Shown here piece by piece: positions 7,385 to 16,034 of a DNA stretch of 64,000 nt. Position 1 is the first letter of the stretch, and every line of letters begins with the position of its first letter. The DNA comes from an uncultured Prevotellaceae bacterium (GTDB lineage Bacteria > Bacteroidota > Bacteroidia > Bacteroidales > Bacteroidaceae). The stretch is taken from contig CALDLA010000122.1 of the NCBI GenBank assembly GCA_937898415.1, forward strand, positions 28,775 through 92,774, written 5' to 3'. Below the pieces are notes generated by a model. It did no database searches and was not told the origin of the DNA. It saw only the letters and a program-made list of their open reading frames with translations. The position numbers were made by a program, and so were the translations under genes.

Positions 7385-10186
7385 TTATTTTTCCGATGTT
7401 AAATTGCTTGAAGTCAAGTAACGGGGTATCCAGAGCCAGAAAGTAGAGCCTTTTCCATCACCTTCGCTCATTACTCCGATACGCCCGCCACAACGGTCGG
7501 CAATGGCCTTGCAGATACTCAGTCCGAGGCCCGTTCCCTGGACATAGTCGTTGAGTTTGACAAAGCGGTCAAAGACGGAAGCCTGCTTCGACTTGGGGAT
7601 GCCGGTACCCGTGTCCTCACAATAGATGTAGATGCCGTCTATCCTCTCTCCACTCTCCTCTCTCCTCTCTTCCCGATAGCCCACCTTGATGTGCCCCTCC
7701 TTGGTGTACTTCACAGCATTGGTGACGAAATTGGTCACCACCTGCTGGATGCGCTCCTTGTCAGTTCGGGCAGGGAAGGTGTCGTAGGGATTATCCTTGA
7801 TGAACGTGACGGCGGGGTTCTGCACACGCTGGGCCACCGTCTGGCAGAGTTCGTCGAAGTACTTGGCAAAGTCAATATCCTCAATCTCAAAGCTTTGCAG
7901 ACTCCTGCCCATGCTGGAGGTCTCCAGGATATCATCAATGAGGCGCAGCAGCAGGTCGCAGTTATGGCGGATGATGCCGATGAACTCCCGGCGCTCCTCG
8001 GCGGTGGTGGCCATGTGAAGCAGGTCGGAGAAGCCCACGATGGCATTTAGCGGCGTACGGATTTCATGGGTCATGTTGGCCAGGAAGGTGGCCTTCAGCG
8101 CACCCGACTGCTCGGCCTGGGCCGTCTCCTGTCGCAGTTCCTCCTGCGAACGCATCAGCTGGGTGACGTCGCGGACAGTGCCGAAATGACCGATGGGATG
8201 ACCGTTCTTGTCGTATTCGGGCGTTCCGGTGATAGCAAACCACGACTCCCGCTGGGTCAGCAGCGACAGTTCGTAATGACGGATGAAGTTGATGGGCTGG
8301 TTCTTCATCAGCGGGTTGAAGAAGGATTCGTTCGCCTTGCGCTGCTCGTCCTCGGTCACGCTGTTCAGATAGTCGTCGAACGTCTGCGTTTGTTCTATCT
8401 TATGCAGCGAACGGCCAATCTCGATGGTACGCTTTTCGTAATTGCTGCGCCAGATGAACATATTACAGTTAGACAACAGGTAGTTCAGCTGGTTCTCGAA
8501 CTTGAGCACCTCGTCGCTCGTCACCTTCAGCTGCCGCTGGGTTATCTGCTGTTCACGGTAGAGGTTGCGCTCGGCGGTGATGTCCCTGACGGTGACGGCA
8601 TAATAGCGGACGACACCCTCGTCGGTGAAGACGGGCCGTATGCGGTACTCCAGGTATTTGTCGAGACCTATTTCGGGGTAGTACATCCGCTGACAGGCAT
8701 GGGTCACCTCCTTCATGCCGGGATAGAGCACATCCTTGAACAGCGGCGCCTCGAACAGCAATGTCTCGTAGAAGAACTGCTGGTTGCTCTCATCGGCTCC
8801 CACCACCTTCTTCATCTGCTCGTTCATATCCAACAGCCTGCCGTCGGCATCGTAGAACGACATGGCCACCAACGAGATGTCGAAGGCCTTCAGGAACATA
8901 GTGGCCATCTCGTCGTTCTCGTGTTGTTCATCCATGTCCTTCGTGATGTCCTTGGCCACCAACAGGTAGGCCGTATGGTCTTCCTCGTCGCGTTCCCTGA
9001 TGCAACTGCCCGAAAAGAACTGCCACTGGGGGTCGTCGGCCGTTCCGGCGTTGCGACGTACCTGCAGTTCTGCCGAGGTGGCCTCCTGGTCCTTCAGTCT
9101 GCTGACCATGTCCATGAAGTCCTTCAGGTCGTCCTTGTGCAGCTGTCCCATGGCGTCGCCCATGGTCAGCGACTCGTCCATCAAGTCGCCCCTCACATTC
9201 TTGAACCGGTCAGCGCGAGGGGTGTACTCCGAAACCATATAGCCACCCATGTCGAGGGCCAGGTTCATGACGCGGCTCTGCTCGGAGTTCTTCAGCGTCT
9301 TACGCCTGACATTGCGGCTCACCAGCCGGTTGAGCAGGAAGAGCAGCAGCACAATGGCAGCCACGGCGATGGCGGCATAGAGGACGACGGGCGAGGCATT
9401 GTCGTGGTGACGCTCGGGGTGGAACCACTTGTCGCGTAACAGTTCGATATCACCAGACTGGTCGAGTCGGGCATATTGGTCATCGATGGCGTCAATGAGC
9501 TGATTGTCGGTACTGCCAAACCGCACCTCCACCAAGGGAGCATTGATATCGTTCAGTCGCAGGTTTTCAAGATTCAGCTCACGGATCTTCCACTTCAGCG
9601 GTTCCTCGCCCCAGACGAAGTAGTCGTACTTGCCGCTGGAGATGCCTGAAAGGGCCTCCATCGGGGCATGGAATTCAACATGAGCACGGATATGGAGGTC
9701 GCGGAAGGCAGTCTGGGAAAACCTGCCGTCGAGCCTGAATATCAGCATCTTGTCCTCACTCAAATTGTCAAGGGAATTGATGGGCGGGGCATCCTTGCGC
9801 GACGCCATCTGGAAGCGGTAGTAATAGACGATATTCCGTGACAGGTAGCAGTCCTGGTCGTTGAACAGCACCGTCGAAACCAGCTTCAGACCGTGCTGAC
9901 GCTTCAGGCTGTCAGCGGCCAAGGGGTTCTCCTTCATCACGAAGCGGTAGGGCACGTTCATGGCCTTCAGGATGGTACTGATAAGCTCCACGGTATAGCC
10001 TGAGGGCGTTCCCTGGTCGTCAAGGAACTCATACGGTGGCAGTTCCCAGTCGCAGGTGACTATCAGCGGATGCTGCTCCGTATAGTTCTCCCGGAACCGG
10101 GCCTCGCTCCTTACACTATAGAATAATAAAGTAAGGAGCACCAGCGCGGCGTGCATCGTATGTCTGTAACTGTCGATTCTTTCCAT
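7385..10186 (-). CDS. membrane sensor histidine kinase with periplasmic SBP_bac_3-like domain and PAS domains
   Basis: A 933-residue sensor kinase. Order: signal or membrane segment (about 12-28); bacterial extracellular solute-binding family 3-like domain (about 40-260; VTCDWELPPYEFLDDQGTPS); membrane segment (about 266-290); several PAS-like regions; HisKA with H707 in NMTHEIRTPLNAIVGF; HATPase_c with N-box NAVKYT, DTGTGI and GTGLGLS. All catalytic elements are present and there is no receiver domain. Sensor domains of this kind (BvgS/EvgS style) sense small ligands or periplasmic conditions. It lies 6 bases downstream of its paralogue and is probably co-transcribed. No response regulator is nearby, so the target is unknown. 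Confidence 0.88.
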   Translation of the reverse strand: MERIDSYRHTMHAALVLLTLLFYSVRSEARFRENYTEQHPLIVTCDWELPPYEFLDDQGTPSGYTVELISTILKAMNVPYRFVMKENPLAADSLKRQHGLKLVSTVLFNDQDCYLSRNIVYYYRFQMASRKDAPPINSLDNLSEDKMLIFRLDGRFSQTAFRDLHIRAHVEFHAPMEALSGISSGKYDYFVWGEEPLKWKIRELNLENLRLNDINAPLVEVRFGSTDNQLIDAIDDQYARLDQSGDIELLRDKWFHPERHHDNASPVVLYAAIAVAAIVLLLFLLNRLVSRNVRRKTLKNSEQSRVMNLALDMGGYMVSEYTPRADRFKNVRGDLMDESLTMGDAMGQLHKDDLKDFMDMVSRLKDQEATSAELQVRRNAGTADDPQWQFFSGSCIRERDEEDHTAYLLVAKDITKDMDEQHENDEMATMFLKAFDISLVAMSFYDADGRLLDMNEQMKKVVGADESNQQFFYETLLFEAPLFKDVLYPGMKEVTHACQRMYYPEIGLDKYLEYRIRPVFTDEGVVRYYAVTVRDITAERNLYREQQITQRQLKVTSDEVLKFENQLNYLLSNCNMFIWRSNYEKRTIEIGRSLHKIEQTQTFDDYLNSVTEDEQRKANESFFNPLMKNQPINFIRHYELSLLTQRESWFAITGTPEYDKNGHPIGHFGTVRDVTQLMRSQEELRQETAQAEQSGALKATFLANMTHEIRTPLNAIVGFSDLLHMATTAEERREFIGIIRHNCDLLLRLIDDILETSSMGRSLQSFEIEDIDFAKYFDELCQTVAQRVQNPAVTFIKDNPYDTFPARTDKERIQQVVTNFVTNAVKYTKEGHIKVGYREERREESGERIDGIYIYCEDTGTGIPKSKQASVFDRFVKLNDYVQGTGLGLSICKAIADRCGGRIGVMSEGDGKGSTFWLWIPRYLTSSNLTSEK

Positions 10187-10192
10187 ACCGCC

Positions 10193-12985
10193 TTAATTGC
10201 TTATCAGTTTCTTCTCCACGAGCGTAGCCTTGCAGGGAATGAGGATCCACACCGTCGTACCCTTCCCCTCGGCTGAATTGACGTAGATGGCGCCGCCCAT
10301 CTGCTGGGCCAGTTCCACACAAATGGGCAGTCCCAAGCCCGTACTGTTACTACCCATCGAACTGCTGAAGCGCTCGAACATCGTCTTGCGGGTCTCGGGA
10401 CTGATGCCCTTGCCGGTGTCGTCAATGGTAATCAGCAGCCGGTCGCCGATGTAGTCAAAGCGTGCCTTGACGGTGCCCTGCTCAGTGTAATGGGCCGCAT
10501 TCTCGGCAATCTGCTCGATGATGTGCCCCACGTTGGCGTCGTCTATATTGACAACGAGATGTTCATAGGGCACCTCCACCACGTAGTTCACACCCGGTTT
10601 CATCGACTTCGCCCACCCCATCTGACAGTGGCCCTCAAAGGTGTAGGCCAGGTCTATCTCGCTGTTATTGAACTCTATCATGTGGGCATCAAGGCGCGAC
10701 AGGAACAGGATGTCGTTGACCAGTTTCAGCAGGTACGAGGAGTTGTCCTTGATTTCCTTGATGAAGTCGTCCTCGTCAGCCGGGTCATGGTCTTCGACGA
10801 ACAGCTTGGCAAAGCCCACGACGGTGGTGATGGGGGTACGGATTTCGTAGCTCATGTTACGGAGGAAGACGTTCTTGACGTTCTCCACCTCCTGCGCCTT
10901 CAACTTCTCGCGCTGCAGTTCCCGCTCCGTGGCCCGTTCCTCGGTCATGTCGCGGCAGAGTCCGAAATAGTTCTCAATCTCTCCCCGATCGTTACGGATG
11001 GGAAGCAGGTGGAACTGGAGCGACAGCATCTGATGGTTGGTGGCACGGACGATGGTGTCGATGTCAATGTCAATGGTGTCCTCGGTGTACATGTCCATGC
11101 TGTTCAACATTCGCATAGCGGTACGCTTGGAATGTTCCTCGGTCAGGTACAGGCAACGGGTCTGCGTCAGGGTCAGCTGCACCACGTTCATCTCCTTATA
11201 GATGGTCAGCAGGTGGGACTGGGGCGAATAGTTGACCAGTCGCACACCGCCGACGTGGAGGGCGAAGTTGATGTTGTTAATGTAGTCGGTAATATCCTGA
11301 GCCGCATTCTTCAGCTGATTGATGTTACGCTTCAGCCGGTGGTAGGAGTTAACGAACTCGCTCACGTCGCGGCCTGAGCCGAAGATGCCGAGGAAACGGT
11401 TGTCGGCATCATAGACGGGCACTAACTGCTGCTCATAGTAGGAATCCTTCTGGATATGGGCCGACTTGGCCAGACTGTCGTTGTTGACTGCCTTGATGAG
11501 ATGGGTCGTATAACTGCCATCGAAGTTCTCCAACGTGATGCTGGGGTCTTCCAGGGCGTAGTTGAACGGCACCCGTTCGGCCAGAATCTGGTCACGGTCA
11601 CAGTGGAAGGTCTCGCAGGCCTTTTGGTTGATGTTGGCCAGAATGCCTTCCGTGTCATAATAGGTCATGTCCACCATCGAGGTCGAGAAGATGGACTGAT
11701 AGCGCAGCATGTTGTCCTTGGCCTCGCGCTGGGTCAGCAGCCGCTCCGTCTGGTCGTCCATCATGCCTAAGACAACCTGTGGCACATTCTTCCCGCTACG
11801 TCTGAAGACAGTCAGCGTGACGACGTACTCCCGGCTGTCGTGAGCCTCGTCAGACTTCAGCCCCGTCACGCAATTGTCCTCCTGACCGGCGGCCACCTTG
11901 TCGAGCGTGGCCTTCAGCTGACTGAAAGTGTCCTCGGTGTAGGTGCTGCCAAACTCCTCCAAGGAGAACGGGTGCGTGTCCATTTCGCCATTGTCACCCA
12001 TCCAATACATCTTCTTGTCGGCAACATCGTAGAGCCATATCCTGATTTTCGTGGTACGCAGTATCAGGGCCAGCCGCTTGTTGTGCTTGTCAATGAGGCG
12101 GGTAATCTTCTGCTCCTTGATGCGGAGCACGATGACATAGTAGAGCATGAGGAAGGCAAGGAGCGCCACGGCACCCACGGCATAGGCCACCCATCCGGGG
12201 ATGCCGGAGTTAACACGTTCGGGATAGAACCACTTGTTCTGGATGGGCTGCATGCGGTCAGTTGAACAGAAACGGGCATAGGCACTGTCGAGCCGATGGA
12301 GCAGCACCGTGTCGTTCGACATGAACCGATACTCGCCATGAGGGATATCCAAGGGCGTAATCTGCAGGTTCTGCGTCTGGAACTTCTTCATCAGCCACTT
12401 CAGCGACAGCGTGTTCCACACAATCAGCCCGTTCTCCTCAGAGCTCACTTTCTGGATGGCCTCCTTCATGTCGCCGTAGGGCAGGCAGTTGGCCTCGTTG
12501 CCCTGGTCAATCATCATGCGGTGGCTTAGGCTGCCGGCATGGACGATGACCTGATGGGTATTCAAATCCTTCAGCGAATGCACCTCCAAGGGTTGCGACT
12601 TGGGACTGACCACACTATGGGTAAACAGCTGCACCACCTCCTGACCGTAGCGACCATAGTCTTCGTGGAACGAATGAGCCAGACGCAGCATCAGGTCCGA
12701 CCGTCCGGCCTTCATATCCTCCAGGGCCTTCGAGGTAGGTTTCAGCTTGATGACGTAGGGAATATTCAGGTCTTTAAACAACTCCTTCAGCACGTCGATA
12801 TTGAATCCTTCAGGCTCGCCATGCTCATTCAGGAAGACATACGGCCAAAGATCCCACGCATCTTCATAGACGAGCGGATTCTCCTTCGTATATTGCCTGC
12901 CTCCCTGGATCTGGCTTATGGCATAACAAGGCGTGACAGCGACCAGCACGACGGTCAGAAGCACCCTCAGAAGGCTTCGTTTCAT
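10193..12985 (-). CDS. sensor-kinase paralogue lacking the phosphoacceptor histidine
   Basis: 930 residues from ATG 12985; an ATG at 12997 is possible but sits only a few bases from the predicted transcription start. The architecture matches the downstream paralogue: signal segment, SBP_bac_3-like domain, membrane segment (WVAYAVGAVALLAFLMLYY), PAS regions, HisKA, HATPase_c. In the HisKA H-box the sequence is FLRNMSYEIRTPITTVVGF: Tyr (codon TAC, bases 10847-10849) replaces the His that is autophosphorylated. The ATP site looks intact (N-box ENAAHYT, DTGKGI, GLGLP). It may therefore act as an allosteric or cross-phosphorylating partner of the downstream intact kinase. Such substitutions may recur in this family; that was not checked. 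Confidence 0.86.
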   Translation of the reverse strand: MKRSLLRVLLTVVLVAVTPCYAISQIQGGRQYTKENPLVYEDAWDLWPYVFLNEHGEPEGFNIDVLKELFKDLNIPYVIKLKPTSKALEDMKAGRSDLMLRLAHSFHEDYGRYGQEVVQLFTHSVVSPKSQPLEVHSLKDLNTHQVIVHAGSLSHRMMIDQGNEANCLPYGDMKEAIQKVSSEENGLIVWNTLSLKWLMKKFQTQNLQITPLDIPHGEYRFMSNDTVLLHRLDSAYARFCSTDRMQPIQNKWFYPERVNSGIPGWVAYAVGAVALLAFLMLYYVIVLRIKEQKITRLIDKHNKRLALILRTTKIRIWLYDVADKKMYWMGDNGEMDTHPFSLEEFGSTYTEDTFSQLKATLDKVAAGQEDNCVTGLKSDEAHDSREYVVTLTVFRRSGKNVPQVVLGMMDDQTERLLTQREAKDNMLRYQSIFSTSMVDMTYYDTEGILANINQKACETFHCDRDQILAERVPFNYALEDPSITLENFDGSYTTHLIKAVNNDSLAKSAHIQKDSYYEQQLVPVYDADNRFLGIFGSGRDVSEFVNSYHRLKRNINQLKNAAQDITDYINNINFALHVGGVRLVNYSPQSHLLTIYKEMNVVQLTLTQTRCLYLTEEHSKRTAMRMLNSMDMYTEDTIDIDIDTIVRATNHQMLSLQFHLLPIRNDRGEIENYFGLCRDMTEERATERELQREKLKAQEVENVKNVFLRNMSYEIRTPITTVVGFAKLFVEDHDPADEDDFIKEIKDNSSYLLKLVNDILFLSRLDAHMIEFNNSEIDLAYTFEGHCQMGWAKSMKPGVNYVVEVPYEHLVVNIDDANVGHIIEQIAENAAHYTEQGTVKARFDYIGDRLLITIDDTGKGISPETRKTMFERFSSSMGSNSTGLGLPICVELAQQMGGAIYVNSAEGKGTTVWILIPCKATLVEKKLISN

Positions 12986-13007
12986 ATCATTCATCAAGGT
13001 TTGTTCG

Positions 13008-13039
13008 CAAAATTAAGGAAAAAAAAACAAACTACAAAA
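13008..13039 (-). promoter_or_regulatory. promoter of the sensor-kinase pair
   Basis: On the minus strand TTTTG (13039-13035), 19 bases, then TAATTTTG (13015-13008). This is a textbook Bacteroidota promoter. The start site would fall near 13001, favouring ATG 12985 as the translation start. Confidence 0.72.
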
Positions 13040-13158
13040 TATTTAGCAGAAAAAAACGCACCATCGCACGATTTTTGGGGAAATCGGCCTTCCCAGAAGC
13101 CCTAAATTCTGTTAATCCTTGTTAATTCCGAGTGTTGAAGATTCTTTTTCAGCTTGTA

Positions 13159-13193
13159 TTTTGATGTTTTTTCACAGAAAATCCGTATCTTTG
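13159..13193 (+). promoter_or_regulatory. promoter of the polysaccharide locus
   Basis: TTTTG (13159-13163), 22 bases, then TATCTTTG (13186-13193). The start site would be near 13200, leaving a leader of about 190 bases before the antiterminator gene. The -7 box lies in one arm of an imperfect inverted repeat: GTATCTTTGTCGCC at 13185-13198 against GGCGAAAGATAC at 13219-13230. Confidence 0.6.
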
Positions 13194-13332
13194 TCGCCAA
13201 ATAAAACGCCTTTTGTCGGGCGAAAGATACAGGTTAGGAGTTGGTCGAATGTGTTGCAAAAACGGCAACTACGGAATCTCGGCAGGCTTAAAACGCCTCA
13301 TGTCAACAAATAACCATCTGAAAAACAGCTGT

Positions 13333-13365
13333 TTAGCTTGAACAGAACAAAACTGTGCAAGCTAA
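13333..13365 (+). promoter_or_regulatory. leader hairpin upstream of the antiterminator gene
   Basis: TTAGCTTG (13333-13340) pairs with CAAGCTAA (13358-13365). Inside it ACAG pairs with CTGT across one mismatch, with a seven-base A-rich loop. No U-tract follows, so it is not a standard terminator. It ends 23 bases before the ATG. Its place in a long capsule leader suggests a pause or recognition site for the antiterminator, by analogy with RfaH and UpxY; that role is inferred. Confidence 0.5.
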
Positions 13366-13388
13366 GATTTGTACAACATAAACGGTTC

Positions 13389-14405
13389 ATGGATACAATT
13401 TGGTTTGTGATGACGCACTATGACATGAAGCGATTCATGGAATGGCTCAAGACCGAGAACGCGCATCGTCTAAATGAGGGGAAGGCCATCATTGAGCCTT
13501 TCTACCCCTATGACTTCCTGAAGGAAGGCGACGGTGACGTGTCCGAGGACTTTGCCAACATTGTGTTTCTCAAAGCCACCGTGGACGACATCAACAGCCT
13601 TGTCAATGATGAGCGAAACACCATCTCACGCATCAGGCTCAGACACTATTTGGACACCAACGGAGCCTACGCCACCGTCCCCGACAAGATGATGCAGGAC
13701 TTCCTGGAAGCCTGCGTCAGCTACCGTGGACGCTTCGAGATCATCCCCTCCATCAGCAGCATCGAGGCCAAGGACAAGGTGAAGATTACCAGCGGCCCCT
13801 TTACGGGATACACCGCAATGGTGGAACGTGTTCAGCTCTCGCATGGTGCCATCCAGCTGGTGCTGTCCATCCAATTGGTATCAGGAGTGATGAACATACG
13901 GATGAACGACGTCGACAAGAGCCAGGTCACCATCCTCGACCGCGACGCAGCAGGAGCCATACGTACCGACTTCATTGAGTACACCCAGAACCACCTGCTG
14001 CACATCCTGGAACGGCGCATCAAGCGGGACAACGACGACAACAGGAACCGTCAGGATGCCGACATGCTCACCCGGCTCTACCGCTATCGCTACCATGACG
14101 TGGAAAACGAGTCGGCCCGACTCCACTTCCAGGCCCTGATGCTCATCTGTGCCCATCTGTGCCGCTACAAGGCCGACGAGGCACAATTGCAGGAGAAGTG
14201 TCAGGACGCCTTGGCAGACATCAACCAGCGGAGCGCCTCGAAAGCAGCCACCGACACAAGGGCCTATCTCTGGATAGCTCTTTACATATCGACCCACGAC
14301 CCCGCCTATCGCGATGCCGCCAAACAGTATGTGCGTGACTATCAGCCCAAGTCGGTCAAACTACGCAGCTTTGTCTCGCTCATCCGCACCGGGCGGAAAA
14401 TCTAA
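13389..14405 (+). CDS. UpxY/NusG-like transcription antiterminator with C-terminal helical extension
   Basis: 338 residues from ATG 13389; the in-frame TTG at 13338 lies inside the leader hairpin and is rejected. N-terminal NGN domain (MDTIWFVMTHYDMKRFMEWL, ending near residue 100), then a KOW domain (IEAKDKVKITSGPFTGYTAM). This is the layout of UpxY proteins, which bind RNA polymerase at capsule leaders and prevent early termination. Known UpxY proteins are usually under 200 residues. Here about 150 further residues follow (from TDFIEYTQNHLLHIL), mostly helical and with charged and Leu-rich stretches that I do not recognise. It is the first gene of the polysaccharide locus, behind its own promoter and leader. 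Confidence 0.85.
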   Translation: MDTIWFVMTHYDMKRFMEWLKTENAHRLNEGKAIIEPFYPYDFLKEGDGDVSEDFANIVFLKATVDDINSLVNDERNTISRIRLRHYLDTNGAYATVPDKMMQDFLEACVSYRGRFEIIPSISSIEAKDKVKITSGPFTGYTAMVERVQLSHGAIQLVLSIQLVSGVMNIRMNDVDKSQVTILDRDAAGAIRTDFIEYTQNHLLHILERRIKRDNDDNRNRQDADMLTRLYRYRYHDVENESARLHFQALMLICAHLCRYKADEAQLQEKCQDALADINQRSASKAATDTRAYLWIALYISTHDPAYRDAAKQYVRDYQPKSVKLRSFVSLIRTGRKI

Positions 14406-14428
14406 AGCTATTTATACCTATTTATATA

Positions 14429-16027
14429 ATGAAACTACACCTGAAACTATTTTCGCTGCTGGTCTGCCTGTTGTGCAGTCTGGCGGTGCATGCCATTACC
14501 GAGGACGATCTTATGCGTTTGGAGGCAGACATGCTGGATCATATCAATTCCAATGCGAGAGACTCCTTCATGACCGTTTCTAACCGGTTGAAAGAGGCCG
14601 CCAAGGAGGCCGGCAACGAACGGTTGTTCTATAAGGCTTGGAGCAAACAGGCCGTCTTCGAGGCCATGCACCAGAACTTTGCAAGAGCGGACGAGATATA
14701 CAGGGAGTTGTCATCATACGCCCAAAACGACGGTCCCGTCGGACAATACTTCGCTGCGCATACCAAGGCCACCATTCTGATGCACAAGGACGACTATGCC
14801 GGAGCTGAGCAATCCTACCTGAAGGCCCTGAGCATCCGCCACCAGAACTTCCCGAAGGAGAGTGCCGCCGAAGACCTGCGCGAACTGATGAAACTGGCCT
14901 ATCTGCGCGGCGACAACGAGACAGCCAGAAGATACGCCAACCAACTGCTGGCCGAGCCCAACCTGGCTCCCCATCATAAGGGAAGGACACTGTACCGCCT
15001 CTGTCAGATGGCCTTCGAGGAGGACGACGTCGAGGAGTACAACCACATCTATGAGGAAATGAAGAGACTGATGCAGACAAACGGCATCAGGTCAACCAAC
15101 CTCTACACCGAGGTCAACTACCACATCATCAACGGCGACTACAAGCAGGCCCTGCGACTGGCCGACTGGCTGTCGCCCGACACCTGTGCCGAACGAAAAG
15201 CCATCATCTATCACCGGATGGGCGACAACGAGAAGGCCTATCAGTACATGGCCCAATATAAGCACATCTGTGACTCCCTGACACGTGTCAGCCACTCCAA
15301 TGTCGTAGCCAACCTCTATCTGCGAATGAACAACGACCGGCTGCGACTGGAGCGCGAGGTACTGAAACACCAGAACGACCAGCTGCACAGCCGTTTCTAC
15401 ATCATCGGCGGTATCGTGCTCATCTTCATCCTGCTGTTCTTCCTCTACAAGGGACGCAGGGCCATCAAGGGACTACGGCACGACAACATGATGCTGAACT
15501 ACGGCAAGAAAGATGCCGAGAGAGCCATCAAGGACCTGAACGAGCTGTCATTCTATGAGAGCAAGTCAGAAATAGATCTTGCGACGCCCATAAAGGTCAA
15601 CGAACTGTGTAACCGACTGACGGAGGACACGCAGAAGATCTGCCACAAGAGCGTCTCAACCGTCTACATGACCAGCCTGAGCGACGACTTTGAAATCAAG
15701 ACAAACCCCGACGCATTGGAGAAACTGCTGACGCACCTGCTGAACTATGCGTCACGTTTCACCTATAATGGCACCATCAAGCTGGAATGCGTCGAGGATG
15801 GGGATAGTGTCAAGTTCAGCGTCACCGACACCAGCGCCGGTCTCGGCAACAAGTCGAAGGACCACTTCGTCGGCATGTTCGCCGAGCAGGACAACTCCAT
15901 CCGCTACGTCGGCATGAACTTCAACATCTGCCAGTCCATCACCCGTCTGCTCCATGGCCGCATCTGGCACGACGTCGCCTACAACAAAGGCACCCGTTTC
16001 TGCTTTGAGATTCCAAAAGAACCGTAA
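14429..16027 (+). CDS. signal-peptide TPR membrane protein with degenerate histidine-kinase-like ATPase domain
   Basis: A 532-residue protein: signal peptide (about 1-22), helical TPR-like repeats (about 30-310), membrane segment (about 325-345, IIGGIVLIFILLFFLY), linker, then a HATPase_c-like domain (about 390-530). No HisKA histidine is seen. The ATP-binding boxes are eroded: the N-box region reads HLLNYASRFT with Tyr at the usual Asn position, the G1 box reads DTSAGLGN instead of DTGxGI, and the G2 region reads YVGMNFNIC instead of GxGLGLxIC. It is probably a pseudokinase. It occupies the place where a UpxZ-type inhibitor often follows upxY in Bacteroides, and sits 7 bases before wza, so a role in controlling the locus is plausible but inferred. 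Confidence 0.75.
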   Translation: MKLHLKLFSLLVCLLCSLAVHAITEDDLMRLEADMLDHINSNARDSFMTVSNRLKEAAKEAGNERLFYKAWSKQAVFEAMHQNFARADEIYRELSSYAQNDGPVGQYFAAHTKATILMHKDDYAGAEQSYLKALSIRHQNFPKESAAEDLRELMKLAYLRGDNETARRYANQLLAEPNLAPHHKGRTLYRLCQMAFEEDDVEEYNHIYEEMKRLMQTNGIRSTNLYTEVNYHIINGDYKQALRLADWLSPDTCAERKAIIYHRMGDNEKAYQYMAQYKHICDSLTRVSHSNVVANLYLRMNNDRLRLEREVLKHQNDQLHSRFYIIGGIVLIFILLFFLYKGRRAIKGLRHDNMMLNYGKKDAERAIKDLNELSFYESKSEIDLATPIKVNELCNRLTEDTQKICHKSVSTVYMTSLSDDFEIKTNPDALEKLLTHLLNYASRFTYNGTIKLECVEDGDSVKFSVTDTSAGLGNKSKDHFVGMFAEQDNSIRYVGMNFNICQSITRLLHGRIWHDVAYNKGTRFCFEIPKEP

Positions 16028-16034
16028 AAGAAAG

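Noticed and set aside
7385..12985. Hybrid two-component (one-protein) regulators
   Set aside because: Neither protein has a receiver or HTH_AraC domain after the ATPase domain; both end right after HATPase_c.
13185..13230. Invertible capsule promoter
   Set aside because: The inverted repeat is short, the arms are only about 20 bases apart and the promoter lies in an arm rather than between arms; no invertase gene is in the window.
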